Part shown: piece by piece, positions 1-6,777 of the stretch
Layout: each line of letters opens with the position of its first letter
Numbering within the stretch: position 1 is the first letter of the stretch
Assembly: GCA_013362835.1 (NCBI GenBank)
Contig: JABFVJ010000456.1
Location: forward strand, 1 to 19,405
DNA length: 19,405 nucleotides
Direction: 5' to 3'
DNA from: Nonomuraea sp.
GTDB lineage: Bacteria > Actinomycetota > Actinomycetes > Streptosporangiales > Streptosporangiaceae
The notes under the pieces: model-generated
Told to the model about the DNA's origin: nothing
Seen by the model: the letters and a program-made list of their open reading frames with translations, nothing else
The model's database searches: none
Made by a program: the position numbers and the translations under genes

Positions 1-398
1 GGCGGCTCGGGCGGGCCGCCGTCGCCCTGTCCGCCGCACTGCCCACCGGCTCGGCGCGAGCGCCGGGGCGGCGGGGGCCCGCCGCCGACGATCGTCTCCT
101 GGTTGCTCATCGCGCGCGTGTCCTGGCGGGCCCGCGAGCGGGTGCGCGGCGGCAGCTCCTCACGCCCCTGGGGCGCCCCTGAAGGGGGCTGCGGCCCGGA
201 GGAAGGATCACTGTACGGCTGCGCGGCCATGGCCCCGGTCTGCTCGTAGGCGGCCTCCGGACGACGCGGCGGCGGCTGCGCGCCCCAACCTGGGTCCCCC
301 TGAGGCGCGGAACCGGTTTGAGGTGGAGAACCTGGGGGCACAGAACGGGATGAGTTGGAGCGACGGCGCCTTCCCGGGCGGGCCGTCCCCTCATTCAT
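1..398 (-). CDS. class A penicillin-binding protein, N-terminal part (cut by window edge)
   Basis: An open minus-strand frame runs from an ATG at 398 out through the left edge (about 132 codons visible). The visible part is the cytoplasmic tail only: rich in Pro, Gly, Gln and Arg, with a basic RPGRRRR run near the start and an internal MSNQETIVGGGPPPP stretch. No catalytic domain or membrane segment is visible. The assignment as a bifunctional glycosyltransferase/transpeptidase that polymerises and cross-links peptidoglycan rests on context: it lies directly downstream of a DUF5318 gene, which precedes ponA1 in mycobacteria, and such PBPs often carry long disordered N-termini. The start is uncertain. 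GAGGA lies about 14 nt before ATG 398, and in-frame alternatives are GTG 410 and ATG 422. It is probably cotranscribed with the DUF5318 gene (75 bp gap). Confidence 0.6.
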   Translation of the reverse strand, partial: MNEGTARPGRRRRSNSSRSVPPGSPPQTGSAPQGDPGWGAQPPPRRPEAAYEQTGAMAAQPYSDPSSGPQPPSGAPQGREELPPRTRSRARQDTRAMSNQETIVGGGPPPPRRSRRAGGQCGGQGDGGPPEP

Positions 399-473
399 GC
401 TGTTACTCACACGTCCTCGCATCGTCGTCGGATAAAACGGCGTATGGGCGTGAGGTGACTCGCCGCCCTCGGT

Positions 474-860
474 TCACGGTTGGCCGACGAGGTCCGGCGG
501 TCCGTTGCCGAGGACGAACGAGACCGTCAGGTGGTTCCAGGAACAACCTTGGCAGACCTCGACGACGTACACCCGGAACTCATCGTAATCATGGGCCATC
601 TCGACAAGTTCTGATGTGACCTTTGCCTGACCGGCATGCCTGCCGAGGGACTCCCCGTAGACATAGGTCACGTTGGTGACGTTCTCCCTCTCGCACACCG
701 GGCAGAGACGTTCGGTCGGCTCGCCGAACAGGCGGGCGGCGCGAAGGAGGTAGGGCTGTGCGTCACAGAGGTCTCCGCGCGAGGCCCGGCCCACCCGCAG
801 GGAACGGACCGCTGCCCGCTTCGCGAGGCCGTAGTCCACCACCCTTCGCTGTGACCACAT
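474..860 (-). CDS. DUF5318 family zinc-ribbon protein
   Basis: This 128-residue protein begins MWSQRRVVDYGLAKRA, the typical N-terminus of actinobacterial DUF5318. It carries two CxxC pairs (LCPVC and VCQGC), spaced as in a zinc ribbon, followed by SWNHL. I therefore expect a structural zinc site; the molecular role is not known. It lies upstream of the PBP gene in the same direction, as the equivalent gene precedes ponA1 in M. tuberculosis, so a link to cell-wall synthesis is plausible but inferred. An upstream in-frame ATG at 914 exists, but the family start and a -10 hexamer exactly 7 nt before ATG 860 favour the shorter form. The mRNA is probably leaderless. It is divergent from the PadR gene. 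Confidence 0.88.
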   Translation of the reverse strand: MWSQRRVVDYGLAKRAAVRSLRVGRASRGDLCDAQPYLLRAARLFGEPTERLCPVCERENVTNVTYVYGESLGRHAGQAKVTSELVEMAHDYDEFRVYVVEVCQGCSWNHLTVSFVLGNGPPDLVGQP

Positions 861-897
861 GAGCGCCAGACTACGGCGTTTTACCGATTCATCCCAA
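861..897 (-). promoter_or_regulatory. Leaderless promoter for the DUF5318-PBP unit
   Basis: Reading leftward, TTGGGA (minus strand of 892-897) and TAGTCT (868-873) are separated by 18 nt, close to the housekeeping sigma consensus TTGACA/TAnnnT. The -10 ends 7 nt before ATG 860, so transcription should start at or next to the start codon. No Shine-Dalgarno sequence is present, which fits. Confidence 0.55.
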
Positions 898-917
898 CGG
901 CTTGGGAAATCCATTGA

Positions 918-947
918 TTGCGGCCATATAGCGATTCGACGTATCCT
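918..947 (+). promoter_or_regulatory. Probable promoter of the padR-ino1 unit
   Basis: TTGCGG (918-923) and TATCCT (942-947) with an 18-nt spacer give a plausible SigA-type promoter. Initiation would fall near 953-955, inside the PadR palindrome at 951-971. That arrangement fits repression by steric block. The -35 is weak. Confidence 0.4.
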
Positions 948-950
948 CAG

Positions 951-971
951 GATGTATCGACTCGATACATC
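951..971 (+). promoter_or_regulatory. PadR operator palindrome
   Basis: An inverted repeat with 10-bp arms (GATGTATCGA / TCGATACATC) around one central C. It contains the ATGT...ACAT ends known for PadR-family operators. It lies 23 bp upstream of the padR start and over the predicted transcription start, so autoregulation and control of ino1 are the natural reading. Repression is inferred. Confidence 0.8.
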
Positions 972-993
972 GACGCGAGAGGGGGCGATTCCG

Positions 994-1578
994 GTGGCCG
1001 GCGGACAGGGCAGAGTTCTGGAACTCGCCGTGCTCGGGTCGCTGCACGAACAGCCGCTCCACGGCTATGAGCTGCGCAAACGGCTCAACGCCCTGCTGGG
1101 GATGTTCCGTGCGTTCTCCTATGGATCGCTCTATCCCTGTCTGCGATCGCTTCTGGCCCAGGGCCTCATCGCGGAGGAGCAGCCGGCTCCATCCACGATC
1201 GTCGGCGGCCGGTCGAAGATCGTCTACAAACTGACCGCCGAGGGCAAGGAACGCCTCCAGGACATGCTGACGCAGGCAGGTCCCTCTGCCTGGGAGGACG
1301 AGAGCTTCGGTGTGCACTTCGCCTTCTTCAGGCACACGGAGGCCGAGGTGCGCCTGCGCATCCTCGAAGGCCGCCGCAGCCGGTTGGAGGAGCGCCTCGA
1401 CAGCGTGCGCACGGCGCTCGCCCGCACGAGGGAGCGGCTCGACAGCTACACGCTGGAGCTGCAGCGCCACGGGCTCGAGTCGGTCGAACGCGAGGTGCGC
1501 TGGCTCAACGAGCTGATCGCCACGGAGCGGCGGGCCTCGGAAGAGCCCGAAAGAGATTCCACGTCAACTGATGAGTAA
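994..1578 (+). CDS. PadR family transcriptional regulator
   Basis: A 194-residue protein with an N-terminal winged helix ([23 protein letters not shown], then [19 protein letters not shown] and the wing [14 protein letters not shown]). A PadR C-terminal region follows, with a long helical, coiled-coil-like stretch ([27 protein letters not shown]) for dimerisation. The GTG at 994 is chosen because AGAGGGGG sits 8 nt upstream. The frame stays open back to ATG 859, but that would run through the operator and promoter. It corresponds to the PadR gene next to ino1 in mycobacteria. The stop at 1578 lies 13 nt before ino1, so the two are cotranscribed and ino1 is probably a regulated target. The inducing ligand cannot be told from sequence. 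Confidence 0.93.
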   Translation: MAGGQGRVLELAVLGSLHEQPLHGYELRKRLNALLGMFRAFSYGSLYPCLRSLLAQGLIAEEQPAPSTIVGGRSKIVYKLTAEGKERLQDMLTQAGPSAWEDESFGVHFAFFRHTEAEVRLRILEGRRSRLEERLDSVRTALARTRERLDSYTLELQRHGLESVEREVRWLNELIATERRASEEPERDSTSTDE

Positions 1579-1591
1579 GGGAGCGAGTGCG

Positions 1592-2671
1592 ATGGGTTCG
1601 GTTCGCGTAGCCATTGTCGGTGTCGGCAACTGCGCGTCTTCGCTGGTCCAGGGTGTCCACTTCTACAGGGACGCGGATCCGGCCGCACGAGTGCCGGGCC
1701 TGATGCACGTGAAGTTCGGTGATTACCACGTAGGCGACGTCGAGTTCGTCGCCGCCTTCGACGTGGACGCCAAGAAGGTCGGCCGCGACCTTTCTGAGGC
1801 GATCGTCGCCAGCGAGAACAACACGATCACGATCACGGATGTGCCGCCGACGGGGGTGACCGTGCTGCGCGGCCATACCTTCGACGGCCTGGGCGAGTTC
1901 TACCAGGAGATCATCGAGGAGTCCGACGAGGAACCCGTCGACGTGGTCAAGGTGCTCCGCGAGAGCCGGGCCGACGTCCTGGTGTCCTACCTGCCGGTGG
2001 GCTCCGAGGAGGCCGACCGGTTCTACGCGCAGTGCGCCATCGACGCCAAGGTGGCGTTCGTCAACGCGCTGCCGGTCTTCATCGCCTCCGACCCCGAGTG
2101 GGCCGAGAAGTTCACCGAGGCGGGCGTGCCGATCGTCGGTGACGACATCAAGTCGCAGGTCGGCGCCACCATCACGCACCGCGTGCTGGCCAAGCTGTTC
2201 GAGGACCGGGGGGTGGAGCTGCTGCGCACGTACCAGCTCAACTTCGGCGGCAACATGGACTTCATGAACATGCTGGAGCGCAAGCGGCTCCAGTCGAAGA
2301 AGATCTCCAAGACGCAGTCGGTCACCTCGCAGATCCCCCACGAGATGGGCAAGGCCGACGTGCACATCGGCCCGTCGGACCACGTGCCGTGGCTCGACGA
2401 CCGCAAGTGGGCCTACGTGCGGCTGGAGGGTCGCTCGTTCGGTGACACCCCGCTCAACCTGGAGTACAAGCTGGAGGTCTGGGACTCCCCCAACTCGGCG
2501 GGCATCATCATCGACGCCGTGCGCGCCGCGAAGATCGCCCTCGACCGGGGCATCGGCGGGCCGATCCTGTCGGCGTCGTCGTACTTCATGAAGTCGCCGC
2601 CCGAGCAGTACTCCGACGACGAGGCTCGTGACTACGTCGAGAAGTTCATCAGGGGCGAGGTCGAGCGCTAG
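1592..2671 (+). CDS. ino1: inositol-3-phosphate synthase (myo-inositol-1-phosphate synthase)
   Basis: NAD-dependent isomerisation of glucose-6-phosphate to inositol-1-phosphate, the first committed step to phosphatidylinositol and mycothiol in actinobacteria. The 359-residue product has the N-terminal Rossmann motif [16 protein letters not shown] and the family stretches [61 protein letters not shown] and [11 protein letters not shown]. These match the short bacterial type (about 360 residues) over the full length. Start: AAGGGAG lies 8 nt before ATG 1592; the ATG at 1571 overlapping the padR stop lacks a ribosome site. Downstream of padR in one unit. Its stop codon shares the palindrome CTAG with the stop of the convergent idi gene. 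Confidence 0.97.
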   Translation: MGSVRVAIVGVGNCASSLVQGVHFYRDADPAARVPGLMHVKFGDYHVGDVEFVAAFDVDAKKVGRDLSEAIVASENNTITITDVPPTGVTVLRGHTFDGLGEFYQEIIEESDEEPVDVVKVLRESRADVLVSYLPVGSEEADRFYAQCAIDAKVAFVNALPVFIASDPEWAEKFTEAGVPIVGDDIKSQVGATITHRVLAKLFEDRGVELLRTYQLNFGGNMDFMNMLERKRLQSKKISKTQSVTSQIPHEMGKADVHIGPSDHVPWLDDRKWAYVRLEGRSFGDTPLNLEYKLEVWDSPNSAGIIIDAVRAAKIALDRGIGGPILSASSYFMKSPPEQYSDDEARDYVEKFIRGEVER

Positions 2672-3267
2672 ACGCCTTTCACTGCCCCTCGCGCCGCGGG
2701 GGGCAGCTCGGCGTCGGGGGCCGGCTGCCAGGCCAGCGGGTCGGAGCCGAGCTCGATCAGCAGCGGCACCTGCTCCCTGCACCACGGCGAGATCGCGAGC
2801 AGGCCGCTCAGCACGCCCTCGGCGAACTCCTTCCACGGCATCCAGCGGACCTCCCCCACCTCGTCGGGGTTGGGGACCGCCGGGGTGTCGGCCGTGACGC
2901 GGTAGACGGGGCACAGCTCGTGTTCCACGATGCCGTTGCCCATGACCGCGCGGTAGGCGAAGCCGGGCAGCATCAGGTCGGCGCTCCGCACGGTGAGCCC
3001 GAGCTCGTAGGAGAGCCGGCGGATGACCGCGCCGTCCAGCGGCTCGCCGGGCAGGGGGTGGCCGCAGCAGCTGTTGGTCCAGACGCCGGGCCACGTGATC
3101 TTGTGGCCGGCCCGCCTGGACAGCAGCACGCGGCCCTCGTGGTCGAAGACATAGCTGGAGAAGGCGAGGTGGAGCGGGGTCTCCCGGCCGTGCACCGACG
3201 TCTTGGGCGCGGTGCCGAGCGCGTGCCCTTCGCGGTCGACCAGCACAACGTGTTCCTCAGTCGTCAC
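2668..3267 (-). CDS. idi: isopentenyl-diphosphate delta-isomerase, type 1
   Basis: Interconverts isopentenyl and dimethylallyl diphosphate, feeding polyprenyl carriers, menaquinone and terpenes. 199 residues, normal for the Nudix-fold type 1 enzyme. The catalytic cysteine is in TNSCCGHP (Cys67/68), the metal and acid region in GIVEHEL (Glu115/117), and a Nudix-like helix in [20 protein letters not shown] at 3267 gives the usual [10 protein letters not shown] start. No ribosome site is seen, but a TACGCT -10 (3275-3280) lies 7 nt upstream, so the mRNA may be leaderless. Convergent with ino1, overlapping by 4 nt through CTAG; divergent from the MFS gene across 106 bp. Confidence 0.96.
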   Translation of the reverse strand: MTTEEHVVLVDREGHALGTAPKTSVHGRETPLHLAFSSYVFDHEGRVLLSRRAGHKITWPGVWTNSCCGHPLPGEPLDGAVIRRLSYELGLTVRSADLMLPGFAYRAVMGNGIVEHELCPVYRVTADTPAVPNPDEVGEVRWMPWKEFAEGVLSGLLAISPWCREQVPLLIELGSDPLAWQPAPDAELPPAARGAVKGV

Positions 3268-3373
3268 GCTTTGAAGCGTACGTGATCATGATGCCTGTTC
3301 GGAACCCGCAGCCCACCTGCTGCACCAACCTCTCGCGCATCCTGGTGCGGGTATGCCCGGCTAGGCTGACGGG
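3268..3373. promoter_or_regulatory. Divergent promoter region, idi / MFS transporter
   Basis: Two outward -10 hexamers sit close to the two start codons. TACGCT on the minus strand (3275-3280) is 7 nt from idi GTG 3267. TAGGCT on the plus strand (3362-3367) is 6 nt from GTG 3374. Both suggest leaderless transcripts. Neither has a convincing -35 hexamer. Confidence 0.4.
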
Positions 3374-4663
3374 GTGTCATTCGTCGCCGATCTCCGCGTA
3401 GTCCTCCAAGGCCGTGATTTCCGACGGCTGTTCAGCACGCGGCTGGTCTCCCAGTTCTCCGACGGGATCTTCCAGTTCGGCGTCGCCAACTTCGCCTTCT
3501 TCAGCCCCGAGAAGCAGACCACGGCTCTCGCCGTGGCCGGGGGCCTCGCCGTGCTGCTGCTGCCGTACAGCCTGCTGGGGCCGTTCGTGGGCGTGTTCAT
3601 CGACCGGTGGTCGCGCCGGCAGATCCTCGTCGTCGCGCCCGTGGTGCGGGGGTCGCTGCTGCTGATCGCGGCCGCGCTGGTGGCCCTCGACGTGCCCGAC
3701 CCCGTCTTCTACGCGGCCGCGCTCGGCGTGCTCGGCGTCAACAGGTTCTTCCTGTCGGCGCTCAGCGCCGCGCTGCCGCACGTGGTGCCGGCCGACCGGC
3801 TGATGGCGGCCAACGCGGTGACGCCGACCTGCGGCACCGTGGCCACGTTCGTCGGCGTGGGGGCCGGGTTCCTGCTGCGCGAGGTGTTCGGCGACGCCGA
3901 CTCCGGCATCGCGATGCTGCTGGTCGTCTCGGGGGTGATGTTCGGGCTGAGCGCCCTGGTCGCGCGGACGATGGAACGTGCCCTGCTGGGCCCCTCCTAC
4001 GACCCCGACAAGCCGCAGGCCCGCGAGGCCGTGCGCAACGTGGTCGTCGGCCTCGCCGACGGCGCCAGGCACCTCGTACGCCGCCGCAACGCCGCCGCGA
4101 CCATGGGCGCGATGGCCGCCCACCGCTTCCTCTACGGCATGGCCACCGCGCTCGGCATCATCCTCTACCGCTACTACTTCACCGACGGCGATCCCGACGC
4201 CGCCCTGCGCGGCATCAGCCTGGTGGTGGCCGCCTCCGCGGTCGGCTTCGCGCTCGCGGTGATCATCACCCCGTACGCGACCGAGCGGTTCACGATCCAG
4301 CGCTGGGTCGTCATCGCGCTGTGCGCGGCGGGCGTGCTGTCGGGCGCGCTCATCCTGCCGTTCCAGGAGTGGGGCCTGCCGGTGGCCGGGTTCGTCCTCG
4401 GCGTCACCGGGCAGAGCGTCAAGATCTGCGCCGACACCACGGTCCAGCGCGACGTCGAGGACGCCTACCTCGGCCGCGCCTTCTCGATCTACGACATGCT
4501 CTTCAACTGCATGTACGTGCTGGCCGCCGCGCTCTCGGCCGCGATCCTGCCGCCCGACGGCAAGTCGTACGCGGCCGTTGTGATCATCACGGCGGGCTAC
4601 CCGGTGGCGGCGGTCGTCTACCGGATGATCACGGCGTCGTCGTCACGCGCCCAGGTCGTGTGA
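3374..4663 (+). CDS. MFS transporter
   Basis: A 429-residue integral membrane protein with about 12 hydrophobic segments. The cytoplasmic loop 2-3 signature is GPFVGVFIDRWSRRQIL, and a basic central loop (about residues 195-235) separates two halves, as in the major facilitator superfamily. The overall pattern resembles the DHA3 / MFS_3 drug or macrolide exporter subgroup. The substrate cannot be predicted; export by proton antiport is the family rule. GTG 3374 directly follows a TAGGCT -10 and there is no ribosome site, so translation is probably leaderless. It overlaps the convergent pcnA gene by 21 nt (4643-4663). High GC at third positions, like its neighbours. Confidence 0.88.
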   Translation: MSFVADLRVVLQGRDFRRLFSTRLVSQFSDGIFQFGVANFAFFSPEKQTTALAVAGGLAVLLLPYSLLGPFVGVFIDRWSRRQILVVAPVVRGSLLLIAAALVALDVPDPVFYAAALGVLGVNRFFLSALSAALPHVVPADRLMAANAVTPTCGTVATFVGVGAGFLLREVFGDADSGIAMLLVVSGVMFGLSALVARTMERALLGPSYDPDKPQAREAVRNVVVGLADGARHLVRRRNAAATMGAMAAHRFLYGMATALGIILYRYYFTDGDPDAALRGISLVVAASAVGFALAVIITPYATERFTIQRWVVIALCAAGVLSGALILPFQEWGLPVAGFVLGVTGQSVKICADTTVQRDVEDAYLGRAFSIYDMLFNCMYVLAAALSAAILPPDGKSYAAVVIITAGYPVAAVVYRMITASSSRAQVV

Positions 4664-6082
4664 CCTCGCCCAGTCGAGCAGCGCCTGGGTGACGGCCTCC
4701 TTGCCGAGCACGCCCTTGTCCAGCCTGAGGTCGAGCAGGAACTTGTACGCCTGGCCGACCACCGGCCCCGGCCCGACGCCGAGCACGGCCTGGATCTCGT
4801 TGCCGTCGAGCTCGGGCCGGATCTTGGCCAGCTCCTCCTCCTCGGCGAGCCTGGCGATGCGCTCTTCGAGCTGGTCGTAGGTGCGCGACAGCGCCGTCGC
4901 CTTGCGCTTGTTGCGGGTGGTGCAGTCGGCCCTGGTCAGCTTGTGGAGCCGGTCGAGCAGATGGCCGCCGTCGCGGACGTAGCGGCGCACGGCGCTGTCG
5001 GTCCACTCCCCCGTGCCGTAGCCGTGGAAGCGCAGGTGGAGCTCGACCAGGCGGGAGACGTCGGCCACGACGTCTTTGGGGAACTTCAGCTCGGTCATGC
5101 GCTTCTTGGTCATCTGCGCGCCGACGACCTCGTGGTGGTGGAACGACACGCGCCCGGCCGCCTCGTGGCGGCGCGTCTTGGGCTTGCCGATGTCGTGCAT
5201 GAGCGCGGACCAGCGCAGGATCCGGTCGGGCTTGCCGTCCTCCTCCTGCGCGATGGCCTGGTCGAGCACGGTCAGCGTGTGCTCGTAGACGTCCTTGTGG
5301 CGGTGGTGCTCGTCGATCTCCAGGCGCAGCTTGGGCAGCTCGGGCAGCACGTGGGCGGCGAGGCCGGTCTCCACCAGCAGCCGCAGGCCCTCGCGCGGGT
5401 AGACGCCGCAGATGAGCTTGTCGAGCTCGTCGCGGATGCGCTCGGCCGAGACGATCTCGATGCGGTCGGCCATCGCCGTCATCGCCTCCAGGGCCGCCTG
5501 GTCGACGTCGAACCCGAGCTGGGAGGCGAACCGCGCGGCGCGCAGCATGCGCAGCGGGTCGTCGGTGAAGGACCGCTCGGGCGTGCCGGGCGTGCGCAGC
5601 AGCTTGGCCCGCAGGTCGGTGAGGCCGCCGTAGGGGTCGACGAACTCGTGGCCGGGCAGGCGTACGGCCATCGCGTTGACCGCGAAGTCGCGCCGCTCCA
5701 GGTCGGCCTCCAGGGTCTCGCCGTAGACGACCTCGGGCTTGCGCGACTTGGGGTCGTAGGACTCGCTCCGGTACGTGGTGATCTCGATCAGCCAGTTGCC
5801 CTTGCGCAGGCCGACGGTGCCGAAGTCGATGCCGATCGTCCAGACGGAGTCGGCCCAGTCCTTGACGATCTCCAGCACCCGCTGGGGGGTGGCGTCCGTG
5901 GTCAGGTCGAGATCCTTGCCGACGCGGCCCAGCAGCATGTCGCGCACCGGCCCGCCGACGAGCGCCAGCTCGTGTCCCTTCGCGGCGAACAGCCGGCCGA
6001 GCTCGTCGGCCACGGGTGCGATCTTGCGGAACAGGTCGGTCATCGCCCGCTGCTGGCTTGCGGTCATTGTTGAGTCGGACAA
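4643..6082 (-). CDS. pcnA: CCA tRNA nucleotidyltransferase (CCA-adding enzyme)
   Basis: Adds or repairs the 3'-CCA end of tRNAs using CTP and ATP. About 479 residues. The N-terminal class II nucleotidyltransferase head has LVGGPVRDMLLG, the catalytic carboxylates in DLDLTTD, and RRDFAVNAMA. Next comes RNA/base-binding helical region DPLRMLRAARFASQLGF, then an HD domain (HTLTVLDQAI ... ALMHDIGKPKTR ... FHHHEVVGA). This is the actinobacterial layout (M. tuberculosis pcnA, Rv3907c). TTG 6082 is preferred because GAAGGA lies 10 nt upstream and a TATGTT -10 (minus strand of 6107-6112) precedes that; ATG 6067 is a fair alternative, and the frame is open to ATG 6169. Divergent from the YbaK-like gene; overlaps the MFS gene at its 3' end. 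Confidence 0.94.
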   Translation of the reverse strand: MSDSTMTASQQRAMTDLFRKIAPVADELGRLFAAKGHELALVGGPVRDMLLGRVGKDLDLTTDATPQRVLEIVKDWADSVWTIGIDFGTVGLRKGNWLIEITTYRSESYDPKSRKPEVVYGETLEADLERRDFAVNAMAVRLPGHEFVDPYGGLTDLRAKLLRTPGTPERSFTDDPLRMLRAARFASQLGFDVDQAALEAMTAMADRIEIVSAERIRDELDKLICGVYPREGLRLLVETGLAAHVLPELPKLRLEIDEHHRHKDVYEHTLTVLDQAIAQEEDGKPDRILRWSALMHDIGKPKTRRHEAAGRVSFHHHEVVGAQMTKKRMTELKFPKDVVADVSRLVELHLRFHGYGTGEWTDSAVRRYVRDGGHLLDRLHKLTRADCTTRNKRKATALSRTYDQLEERIARLAEEEELAKIRPELDGNEIQAVLGVGPGPVVGQAYKFLLDLRLDKGVLGKEAVTQALLDWARSHDLGA

Positions 6083-6198
6083 ACCCAGTCGGTCCTTCGA
6101 TTCCGGAACATATCCCCCGAGCCACATCAGGTCCGGGTTACCGTCGGTCAGGGGACCGTCGGGGGCCATGGAAACGGGGCGAGACGGAGGAGGACTTT

Positions 6199-6723
6199 AT
6201 GAAGGACGCCCTCGCGATCCACCGCTGGCTCCTCGCACACCAGGTCCATCATGAGATCGTACGCCTTCCGCGCCCCATGACATGCGCGGAGGAGCTGCCG
6301 GAGACGGTCTCCGCGGCACCCGAGCGGTGCGTCGTGGTCACGCTGTTCGAGGTCGCCACCAGGATCGACAGCGAGGTCGTCGTCGCCGTCGTCTCCACAG
6401 CGGCGGCCCCGCCCCGGCCCGGCGCCGTCGGCGGTCTGCTCGGGGTACGCCAGGTACGCCCCGCCCCCGCCTTCCTGGTCAACTCGGCCACCGACTACGC
6501 CGACGGGCTCGTCTGCCCGCTGCTGCTGCCGGATTCGCTGCCGGTGCTCATCGACGACCGCCTGGTCGCCGACGACGAACCCGTCTTCGCCGCCACCGGA
6601 GAAAGGCACACCGCGCTCTGCCTTCGCGCCCTCGACCTGCTCAGTCTTCTCCCCGGTAAGACGGTGGACCTCCGGACCCCGCGGCCGAGGGGAACACGTG
6701 TGGCGGTCGCGCCGCGGCACTGA
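6199..6723 (+). CDS. YbaK/EbsC domain protein (aminoacyl-tRNA deacylase-like)
   Basis: A 174-residue single-domain protein. The N-terminus MKDALAIHRWLLAHQVHHEIVRLP resembles the substrate-pocket start of YbaK/ProX editing domains. The C-terminal part LPDSLPVLIDDRLVADDEPVFAATGERHTALCLRALDLL matches the conserved C-terminal half. Such domains hydrolyse mischarged Cys- or Ala-tRNAPro in trans. The lysine that usually precedes TL in the first core strand is not seen; the stretch reads CVVVTLFE. Activity is therefore uncertain. Start: GGAGGAGGA lies just before ATG 6199. Divergent from pcnA, so two tRNA-related genes share one intergenic region. Its position corresponds to mutT4 in mycobacteria, but no Nudix box is present. 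Confidence 0.75.
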   Translation: MKDALAIHRWLLAHQVHHEIVRLPRPMTCAEELPETVSAAPERCVVVTLFEVATRIDSEVVVAVVSTAAAPPRPGAVGGLLGVRQVRPAPAFLVNSATDYADGLVCPLLLPDSLPVLIDDRLVADDEPVFAATGERHTALCLRALDLLSLLPGKTVDLRTPRPRGTRVAVAPRH

Positions 6724-6728
6724 ACCCG

Positions 6729-6741
6729 TACCATTGCGGGC
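6729..6741 (+). promoter_or_regulatory. -10 element for the DUF6049-murJ unit
   Basis: TACCAT at 6729-6734 is followed by 7 nt and then GTG 6742, the start of a short upstream ORF. Spacing implies transcription beginning at or beside that GTG. No clear -35 is seen. Confidence 0.4.
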
Positions 6742-6777
6742 GTGCGTCGTCGTACTCCAGCTCGGGCATCCGCGTGA
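6742..6777 (+). CDS. 11-codon leader ORF coupled to the DUF6049 gene
   Basis: GTG 6742 opens an 11-codon frame (MRRRTPARASA). Its TGA stop (6775-6777) overlaps the GTG start (6774-6776) of the DUF6049 gene as GTGA. The main gene has no Shine-Dalgarno sequence of its own, while the short ORF begins where the mRNA is predicted to begin. I infer that ribosomes enter on the leaderless mini-ORF and reinitiate at the main start. Three Arg codons (CGT) follow the start. A regulatory role is possible but unproven. Confidence 0.4.
   Translation: MRRRTPARASA

Noticed and set aside
859..993. Longer PadR N-terminus from ATG 859 or ATG 952
   Set aside because: It would read through the predicted promoter and operator; GTG 994 has a good ribosome site and gives the normal PadR start.
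3607..4692. 361-codon plus-strand frame inside the MFS gene
   Set aside because: Arg-rich translation without domains; the other frame has clear MFS signatures.
4629..6125. Long minus-strand frame of 498 codons overlapping pcnA
   Set aside because: It is an Arg/Pro/Ala-rich shadow of the clearly homologous pcnA frame, caused by high GC.
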